Assembly: GCA_003427395.1 (NCBI GenBank)
Contig: BFEA01000136.1
Span: forward strand, 656,832-689,633
From: Chara braunii
Lineage: Eukaryota > Streptophyta > Charophyceae > Charales > Characeae
Direction of reading: 5' to 3'
Length of the DNA stretch: 32,802 bases
The notes under the pieces are model-generated. The model did not search any database and was not told where the DNA came from. It was given only the letters and a program-made list of their open reading frames with translations. A program made the position numbers and the translations under genes. This document shows positions 27,354 to 32,802 of the stretch, in pieces. Within the stretch, counting starts at the first letter, position 1; each line of letters starts with the position of its first letter.

Positions 27354-27704
27354 TCAAGAAGAAAGGCCCACGGCCGCCCACCTTACCCGGTCACATGTTA
27401 CTTGGTCATATGCCTTTTCCAAGTCGATCCAGTCCAGAGCCACCTTGTGGACACCTTTTGGACACCATTTGGACACCTTTTGGTCCGATATCTTGGCCTC
27501 TTCCAATACCTGGCACGCAAGCATGATGGACGTGGTAATCTGGCGGTGCGGCAGAAAGCCTATCTCGGGCACGCCAACAGAGGGCGTGATCCGAGCCAGT
27601 ATATGCAGGAGTCTTTTACCGAACACAATTGATCGGCCTCCTGTTCCTGATGTCGTCCTTATCTTCTTTCTTGCAGGTAATTGTGACATACGCCCCATCA
27701 AACC
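27354..27704 (-). pseudogene. LINE reverse-transcriptase fragment (5' part)
   Basis: This fragment holds the finger/palm start of RT, with the GF.P.R..T motif and ALDWIDLEKAYDQV containing the first catalytic Asp. About a dozen residues just before ALDW come from an 11-bp minisatellite expansion (27446-27483). The YADD-like catalytic motif expected downstream is not seen; that section is where the minisatellite and MITE have landed. Confidence 0.75.
27446..27483 (+). repeat. 11-bp minisatellite, three units
   Basis: GGACACCTTTT, GGACACCATTT and GGACACCTTTT in tandem, within the LINE RT coding region. Confidence 0.85.
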
Positions 27705-27849
27705 CTTTAAACCACCAGTACCTTTCCCTTCTTGAAAAACAAATGCCCACCGGTTAACACGGGAGGCGGTCAGGCTCGGGACTACCTTGCCGTGCAGGGC
27801 AGTTTTAGGCTCGCATCGATAGCTGAGAAAGGTACTGGTGGTTTTAAAG
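27705..27849. mobile_element. MITE with CTTTAAACCACCAGTACC termini, copy 1 (145 bp)
   Basis: The left end CTTTAAACCACCAGTACCTT is complementary to the right end AAGGTACTGGTGGTTTTAAAG apart from one extra base. The interior (about 100 bp) has no ORF. It cuts the LINE on its 5' side and overlaps the first bases of the next element. Confidence 0.8.
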
Positions 27850-27886
27850 CACCAGTACATGCCAGCTATAGACCGCAGGCCCCTTT

Positions 27887-27980
27887 CGGAGGCCGCCCAC
27901 CTCCGATTCACATTTCATCTACGGCGCTCAATTGCGGAGGACGCCCACCTCCGATTCACATTTCATCTACGGCGCTCGAC
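27887..27980. repeat. 48-bp tandem duplication
   Basis: CGGAGG.CGCCCACCTCCGATTCACATT...GGCGCTC starts at 27887 and 27935 with minimal divergence. Confidence 0.85.
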
Positions 27981-27990
27981 CTCCTCAATT

Positions 27991-28291
27991 GAGAGAAGGT
28001 TAACAGAGACCCTAATTTTCAGACCACTTGCCATGGCATTGCCATTTATAAGAAAACCAAAGGGTCATTTGAATCAAACTTGCCACCAATTCATAGAGTG
28101 GAGACCATACTAACGAACTGCAAAACAAAATCCAAAAATATATAATTAAAAACGTATAAAACAGCAAAGCAAAAGTGCATTTTCATGAAATTTCGCCAAC
28201 ACTTCCATTTCAGAAATCTTGAGAAATTTCAGAAATCTTAACAGAGGAAATTCCAATTCTCCAAATGACACAAAATTTGGCACACAGCAAC
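27991..28291 (+). repeat. Dispersed AT-rich repeat, copy 4 (full length)
   Basis: It matches 6774-7070 through both blocks, with an internal GGCATTGCCA duplication. It lies within the MITE ends described above. Confidence 0.85.
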
Positions 28292-28483
28292 CTTGAACCA
28301 AAACAAGAACAGGCCAAAAAAAAAAACTTAAAAAAACATAAAATTTGACCCCGAAACCCTGATTTCAGTTTTGGACTCGGAAAGGCTCAAAACAGGTTCT
28401 CCAGTTGCCCACGGCCATGTACTGGTGGTTTAAGGAACGCCTGGCCCATTAGAGTCTGATTATATCATTATAGACACATGAGC
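28292..28483. other. AT-rich spacer and MITE right end
   Basis: 28340-28400 resembles 20603-20665. 28419-28433 is the right terminus of the 27843 MITE. Nothing else is seen. Confidence 0.4.
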
Positions 28484-28714
28484 CTAGGTTCCACCAACAA
28501 GTTGTTCGACAATCACTTGGTAGCCCTGATCCTTGCTCGCCATCTTGTTATCGATGATTAAGCCAAGCCTTGCTTCTCGCTCAATTGCTCTTTTCTGCGT
28601 CTCTTCTTCCAACCTTTCTCTCTCTTCTTTTAATGCCTTATGCTCCTCCTCCCTCCTCCTTCTCTCTTCTTCCTCCTTCCGCCTTTCCTTCTCCTCTCGC
28701 TTTTCTTGCATCAT
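28484..28714 (-). CDS. Lysine/glutamate-rich coiled-coil fragment, possible retroelement gag piece
   Basis: The 76-codon ORF is almost entirely charged (REEKERRKEEEERRRREEE and similar), then ends DNKMASKDQGYQVIVEQLVG. On its upstream side, in another frame, lies NGNYNNNNNYYSNN followed by LNKREIADAILNF (about 28860-28725). The two would join through a one-base frameshift at the TATGATGC near 28710. An Asn-rich linker plus a charged coiled coil is a layout I associate with gag-like proteins of plant and algal retroelements, but no zinc knuckle is visible. It could equally be a piece of an unknown cellular protein. Low-complexity charged ORFs can also arise from purine-rich repeats, although the non-repetitive ends argue for real coding ancestry. 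Confidence 0.35.
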   Translation of the reverse strand: MMQEKREEKERRKEEEERRRREEEHKALKEERERLEEETQKRAIEREARLGLIIDNKMASKDQGYQVIVEQLVGGT

Positions 28715-28876
28715 AGTCGAGCAAAATTCAGTATTGCATCGGCTATCTCGCGCTTATTAAGGTTGCTACCGTTATTACTATAATAATTATTATTGTTATT
28801 GTAATTACCATTCAAAATATGTAAACACCTTCTGGTATTGCGGCGGGGTGTCCCGTGCGGCTGGGCTGGAAAGCTA

Positions 28877-28935
28877 GCTCAGACTCGGAAATCTCAGCAA
28901 AATAGACTCAGACTCGGCAATATCAGCAAACAGCA
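28877..28935. repeat. 30-bp tandem duplication
   Basis: CTCAGACTCGGAAATCTCAG and CTCAGACTCGGCAATATCAG start 30 bp apart. Confidence 0.75.
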
Positions 28936-29082
28936 GAAAAGGCAGATTTCTCAGCCCACCAACTGGCCTAGCTCTATTGGTACACCCCCCCTGGTCTGAA
29001 CTGTTGAAGTACAGATCTGAGTCCGAACTAGCAGATGGAGCAGATGAGTACAATACTGCAAAAGTCTGCAAATTTAAACTAC

Positions 29083-29193
29083 CTACCGTCTTCACCCGAA
29101 TAGAACGCCCGGTCATTATAGCCGTATGTGGTGAAATTTTCAGTCTACATACAGCGATAACGACCGGGCGTTCTATTTGGGTGAAGACAGTAG
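29083..29193 (-). mobile_element. Hairpin MITE-like family, copy 5
   Basis: The ends are CTACCGTCTTCACCC and GGGTGAAGACAGTAG. Arms contain GAATAGAACGCCCGGTCAT and its complement. The loop has TTTTCAGTC, the inverse of the GACTGAAAG orientation. This and copy 4 are the best preserved in arm sequence. Confidence 0.85.
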
Positions 29194-29990
29194 GGCCAGT
29201 CAGTTCAAATGATGATATCTCAAGTTCTCGACGCCCTTGCGCTTTCAAAAATAGGAGAGGAAAAGGGGGGGGAAGTGGAGGGGGAAAAAACAAAAAAAAA
29301 GGAAGATTTCTCTGTCTGTAACAGTGAGGGGCATTCCACCTTAGTCACATACATCATGAAGGCCACACAAAACAATACCCTTATGTTACAAGTCTGTGAC
29401 AGAAAAGACAGAAAGTGCATTATTCAATGATTATTGTTTGTGCGCTGTTCACAAACCAAATGAAAAGGAAAACGATTTGTGATTCACGTTTTCAAGCTGA
29501 TTCAACAACGTAACAGCATCGGAAGTGCTTTCCAAAACATAAAGCTTCAGCCCTCAACAGACAAGCTGGCAGAGCAGTCGGCAAACAATCCGTGATCACG
29601 TTGAAAACCAAATCTGAAACCATCTGGAAAGAGAAAAAACTTCAAAAAAAAGTGATACAGGGGTTCACAAACTCACTATTTGATTTCCAATCGTCTTGAC
29701 CAGCAGGCTTTGCTTGCTTGGAGAAGAAGGTTGAGGAGAGAGCAAGTGGCAATCAACGTAGAGACAGGGAAGTCCATGACAACTGGACCTGAGACACAAG
29801 ACAGGGACGTGGAAGAAGGAAGAGGTAGAGGAAATGAAAGAAAAACAAAGGAAGAAGTGAATATCTCCAACCAGATATGCAAGCAAATTCCCAACTGCCG
29901 TCCTGAGCATACTGTCCGGCAGCAATCAAGTAATGATATAGGCTGAACAAATGGAGACACACAGAGGGATGGGCTGTGAGGGTGGGGAGG
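29194..29990. other. Intergenic, no gene seen
   Basis: Short ORFs on both strands lack recognisable domains. There is an A-rich run at 29287-29300. Nothing else is visible before the GA microsatellite. Confidence 0.4.
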
Positions 29991-30021
29991 AGAGCGAGAG
30001 AGAGAGAGCGCGCGCGCGCGC

Positions 30022-30098
<77 letters not shown>

Positions 30099-30099
30099 N

Positions 30100-30185
<86 letters not shown>
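29991..30185. repeat. (GA)n microsatellite, about 195 bp, with a (GC)n insert
   Basis: Nearly pure GA with GCGCGCGCGCGCGC at 30008-30021 and one N at 30099. Arg/Glu or Ser/Leu ORFs here are artefacts. Confidence 0.97.
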
Positions 30186-30188
<3 letters not shown>

Positions 30189-30859
30189 ACAGATGGATGG
30201 ACGGCCAGAAAGACAGACCGATAGAGGATGAACTTCCGACAAAGACAACATTTTTTTTCAGGGAACCGAGAAACTATTTTCAGGTGGCACATAGGCACTA
30301 TTAGGCAGTGAATACCTGACATCAGCATATGTATTTGGCAAAAAAAAGCCAACCTACTGCAAAATCACCCTGTAAACGAACAGCTAAGCTAACAGCCAAA
30401 TCAAGCAGTGAAACACTGGCCTCCCTAAAAACAGTACAAGCACAACTGTGTACAACATACTCTTTAAATCAACCAACAACCAAATTAACACACAAATCAA
30501 TCACCCGAGATCAACAGCTAAAATCAATGGCCACCCTGTGACAGGAGGAGATTGACCGTTTGTACAGGTGGCCAGTGAGCCCCCTCGCAGTGGATTCTTC
30601 ACTTCTAAGACGGACTAAGAGTGCCGGCAGTAACACACAACGCCAGTCGGAAGCTCAAATCAATCGCCAAAACAATGGCCTCCATGTCAAGGCACAATTA
30701 TAGCAACCGTGCACACCACAGTTGACGGAAAAATGGACGACCTGGAATGAACAGCAGAATCGACGGCCAAATGACTGGTCCGAAATCAAGAGCCAAATCG
30801 AACAGCCAGCGGGGCACCCAATCACACTGTCAGCTGGAGATCAAGGATCGGACATTCTG
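30186..30859. other. Intergenic, repetitive CAA-rich DNA
   Basis: Phrases such as AACAGCTAA, AACAGCCAAATC and AAATCAATSGCC recur irregularly at about 30380-30800. This suggests an old short-period repeat. No gene is recognised. Confidence 0.4.
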
Positions 30860-31034
30860 TTGAAGCACCAGTACAACACACATCGGCCTGCTGGTGTCAG
30901 CACGAAACCCGCACCACTTCAGAGGCCGCCGATTTTTCTTTTTCAACGGCGCCCCCCTCCGCGCGGCCCCTCCGAGTTTTGCTTGTGGCGACAAAAACTT
31001 TCTCCAAGGCTGGGGCCGTGTACTTGCGGTTTAA
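30860..31034. mobile_element. MITE of the TTAAACCACCAGTAC family, diverged copy (175 bp)
   Basis: The left end TTGAAGCACCAGTACAACAC and right end GTGTACTTGCGGTTTAA are imperfect inverted repeats. The interior shares AGAGGCCGCC-type and GGCCGTGTAC text with the 27843 element. Confidence 0.6.
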
Positions 31035-31103
31035 GGCAGAGTCCCCGAGCCAGCTTTCTCACTTCTAGTAAGAGCTATAGTGCAAGCAGTAATTTCTCCC
31101 GGA

Positions 31104-31360
31104 CTCGGAGGTAACTTAGCCTCCTGGCTACCTACTGTCGAACTATGCTATATCCAGCAAATCTCCGACAGTCCCGGTCTTTTCCATTCACAGCCAGGTG
31201 CTGGAATTGACGCAGGTCAGTTCAGACTGTCATCATCACATAGACTCTGTTAGATCTTCACAAGCACAGGCAACAGCGATGCAGCAGCGCAAAATCAGAT
31301 AAAAGATAGTCTGCTTGCAGTTTGACTATAGGTAGCCAGGAGGCTAAGTTACCTCCTGAC
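31104..31360. mobile_element. Inverted-repeat element with perfect 26-bp arms
   Basis: GAGGTAACTTAGCCTCCTGG plus CTACCT (31108-31133) is exactly complementary to 31330-31355; weaker pairing extends outward and inward. A direct repeat (AATCAGATAAAAGATAGTCT plus GSTTGCAGTTT) lies at 31293 and 31375, the second copy outside the right arm. No ORF. Confidence 0.7.
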
Positions 31361-31404
31361 TAACTGCTGATCACAATCAGATAAAAGATAGTCTGGTTGC
31401 AGTT

Positions 31405-31840
31405 TCCCTTGTGGGGGGTCAAGAGTCAAGGGTACACAATACTACAAAGACAAGTGAGTGACCGTGTAATAAACAGATCAGCAGAGTCAGAATCCAGTAA
31501 CAGAAAGGGTAAGGAACAGGAAAAGAAGAAGAAGAAGAAGAAAGTCCTTCACGGTGGCGTGAAAAGTGCGTGCAAGTAATATGCTTTACATATGATATGA
31601 TGGAGACAGCATGACGCCACTGCCGCCACCAAAGTGAAGAACATTTCCCATCTGATACCTACTCCACTCAGGCAACGCAAAACTTTACTTATGCTGCCTC
31701 CCACCACATATAGAAGAACACAGTGTTTGTGGAAAACGTACAAACACCCCAAGTGCAAACACACCAAATGCACTACAGAGCCGCAGTCACAAGAAGCTAT
31801 CAGGGTCCAAGCTAAATCTTCCGCATTCCGGGCCCTCTCT
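31405..31840. other. Intergenic, no gene seen
   Basis: A (GAA)n tract lies at about 31523-31540. ORFs on the minus strand (31549-31914) begin in the 35-bp repeat downstream of the coiled-coil ORF and then lose similarity. Confidence 0.35.
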
Positions 31841-31945
31841 GCATGCTCTTCTCGCACTTCCTTCACAGCCTCTCTGCATGCTCTTCTCGCACTTCCTTCA
31901 CATCCTCTCTGCATGCTCTTCTTTCATTTCATTCGCTCACTCCTT
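31841..31945 (-). repeat. 35-bp tandem repeat, three units
   Basis: GCATGCTCTTCTCGCACTTC and its continuation start at 31841, 31876 and 31911, an exact 35-bp period. On the minus strand each unit reads EEHAER-like text in a different frame, because 35 is not a multiple of 3. It continues, out of frame, the EEH.ERLQKL repeats of the neighbouring ORF. Confidence 0.85.
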
Positions 31946-32801
31946 TCATGCACTTCATCTTCAAGTCGTCTTCCAACTTTTGAAGCCTCTCTCTATGCTC
32001 TTCTCTCAATTCATTCACTGCTTTCATGCGCTTTTCCTCAATGTCCTCTTCCACCTTCTGGACCCTCTCGACCTGATTTTTTATCAATTCATTCAGTGCG
32101 TTCATCCACTGCAGCCTTAAGTCCTCTTCTAGCTTTTGGAGCCCCTTTGCATGTTCTTCTCTCAATTCATTCACTGCTGCTTCCCTGCACGCCAGCTCCA
32201 AGCCTGACACCTCCTGTTGCTGAATTGTCTTCTCCCACTCTGGTTTGCCACACTTGGCGGCGTTGTCTTCTATCTTCACGGCCCCTTTTTTTGATGTCGA
32301 TGCTGCTTCTGCTGCTGCTGCTGTTGCTGCTTCATCAACAGCATTGATTGCCATGTGAGTCCGGGGCCTTTTCGCAAAGTCAGGCGCTGTCCGCATCTCC
32401 TCTTCACTTTTCGCGCCTTCCATCTCCACAACCCTTTTCTTCGATACCGCTGCAGCTGCTGGTTCATCCGTAGCATCATCGATTGGTGTGTGCACCCGGG
32501 GCCCTTCTGCAAACTGAGGCGCCGTCAGCATCTTCTCTTCACTTTCCTCGCTTCTTCTTTTTGCCACGATCTTCAATAGGAGGAACTTCCCTCTGTTATC
32601 GAATGCGATGACACGATCGGAGTATTTGCAAGGAGCCATGCCTCGTAAATTAAAGCTTACCTCCATGTTGTAGCGTGCCACCCGCTTATTGTTTGACTCA
32701 TCCCGGGCATCAATCCGACCAAGCAATGATACACCGGTGATGATGTAAGGCAAGTGTGGATGGAAGAAGGCTGCCAGAAGTATCCAAGAGTCACCCAGTG
32801 G
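31929..32801 (-). CDS. Unrecognised coiled-coil protein, N-terminus beyond the window
   Basis: The frame is open from the right window edge to a TGA at 31929. The first part (LPYIITGVSLLGRIDARDES onward) looks like ordinary globular sequence with no family I recognise. Next come two related blocks of about 45-50 residues: SEEKMLTAPQFAEGPRVH... to KKRVVEME, then SEEEMRTAPDFAKRPRTH... to KKGAVKIE. The C-terminal part is a coiled coil of 26-residue repeats (VNELREEH..GLQKLEEDL, LNELIKNQVERVQKVEEDI, VNELREEHRERLQKLEDDL). The stop falls where a fourth repeat (MKGVSE...EEH) is expected, after a 4-base indel, so the original protein was probably longer. Only one upstream codon in the visible part could be a weak start; I assume translation begins outside the window. 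Function unknown; gene or transposon origin is undecided. Confidence 0.55.
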   Translation of the reverse strand, partial: PLGDSWILLAAFFHPHLPYIITGVSLLGRIDARDESNNKRVARYNMEVSFNLRGMAPCKYSDRVIAFDNRGKFLLLKIVAKRRSEESEEKMLTAPQFAEGPRVHTPIDDATDEPAAAAVSKKRVVEMEGAKSEEEMRTAPDFAKRPRTHMAINAVDEAATAAAAEAASTSKKGAVKIEDNAAKCGKPEWEKTIQQQEVSGLELACREAAVNELREEHAKGLQKLEEDLRLQWMNALNELIKNQVERVQKVEEDIEEKRMKAVNELREEHRERLQKLEDDLKMKCMKGVSE

Positions 32802-32802
32802 C

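Larger units (their letters stand above)
25210..27704 (-). mobile_element. Decayed LINE (non-LTR retrotransposon) with poly(A) tail
   Basis: Reading the minus strand, reverse-transcriptase and downstream LINE motifs appear in order but in shifting frames. Near 27620-27540 is ITPSVGVPEIGFLPHRQITT (compare the GF.PGR..T motif of LINE RTs). Near 27410-27370 is ALDWIDLEKAYDQV (RT domain A, with the catalytic Asp). Around 26640-26500 is KTAFGISGDTLRISHALLAV, then MPTRKQVSYLKGG. Near 26410 is KGGLGILDPQSQARALLV. The element ends at T30 on the plus strand (25210-25239), read as a 30-nt poly(A) tail. It is broken by a hairpin MITE (26903-27013), a 10-bp minisatellite (27221-27290) and possibly another MITE (25438-25606). 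The 5' side is cut by a MITE at 27705; no ORF1 or endonuclease was found. It is a dead, 5'-truncated copy. Confidence 0.8.
27843..28433. mobile_element. Second MITE of the same family, enlarged by a nested dispersed repeat
   Basis: The left end TTTAAAGCACCAGTACATG (27843-27861) and right end CATGTACTGGTGGTTTAA (28416-28433) are inverted repeats. Inside lie a 48-bp tandem duplication (27887-27980) and the full-length dispersed repeat (27991-28291). Without the latter the element would be about 290 bp. Confidence 0.65.

Noticed and set aside
29951-30304. Arg/Glu-repeat ORF
   Set aside because: It is entirely the (GA)n microsatellite and contains an N.
1-32802. CRISPR arrays, bacterial operons, rRNA genes or telomeric repeats
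   Set aside because: No regularly spaced identical short repeats with unique spacers, no rRNA-like conserved blocks and no TTTAGGG arrays were seen.

Overview
The window looks like nuclear DNA from a plant-lineage eukaryote: one conserved gene in about 33 kb of transposon debris, tandem repeats and microsatellites, with no operons or bacterial signals. The conserved gene encodes the peroxisomal AAA-ATPase PEX1, and its second ATPase module reads most like land-plant PEX1. The large, repeat-choked intergenic space fits a streptophyte with a big genome. A charophyte alga such as Chara is my guess, not something the sequence proves. One 75-base N gap and five single Ns show that this is a draft assembly.

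Layout. 1-2.35 kb: AT-rich DNA with two diverged arrays (745-1318 and 1587-2350) and a perfect 61-bp tandem duplication. 2.35-6.8 kb: no intact gene; an array of six splice-donor-like motifs (3517-4242) and a decayed retroelement integrase remnant (5473-5640). 6.8-11.4 kb: a dispersed repeat family, purine tracts, two copies of a hairpin MITE-like family, a foldback structure enclosing a tRNA-like Pol III promoter, and TGACGTGG-bearing repeats. 11.4-16.85 kb: PEX1, preceded by two decayed tandem copies of its own 5' end. The ORF starts at 12036, is uninterrupted for 1500 codons, meets an in-frame TGA at 16536-16538 inside a local 25-bp duplication, then stays open in the same frame to 16844.

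17-21.4 kb: inverted-repeat elements, including a hAT-like MITE of about 295 bp with a second copy of itself inserted inside (18400-18997, both with 8-bp target duplications), and a 105-110 bp minisatellite. 21.4-25.2 kb: assembly gap, duplicated segments, a 55-60 bp dispersed family next to homopolymer tracts, and a third hairpin MITE. 25.2-28.45 kb: a decayed LINE on the minus strand with a 30-nt poly(A) tail, broken by copies of two MITE families, next to a third MITE that itself holds a dispersed repeat. 28.45-32.8 kb: a lysine/glutamate-rich coiled-coil fragment, the fifth hairpin MITE, a long GA microsatellite, more inverted repeats, and the edge of a second gene-like ORF on the minus strand (31929-32801) encoding an unrecognised coiled-coil protein.

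Only PEX1 has an assignable cellular job: with PEX6 it would pull the import receptor PEX5 out of the peroxisome membrane. Its premature stop, an altered RPGR motif and the lack of introns leave open whether this is a working gene, a pseudogene/retrocopy, or a gene with assembly errors.
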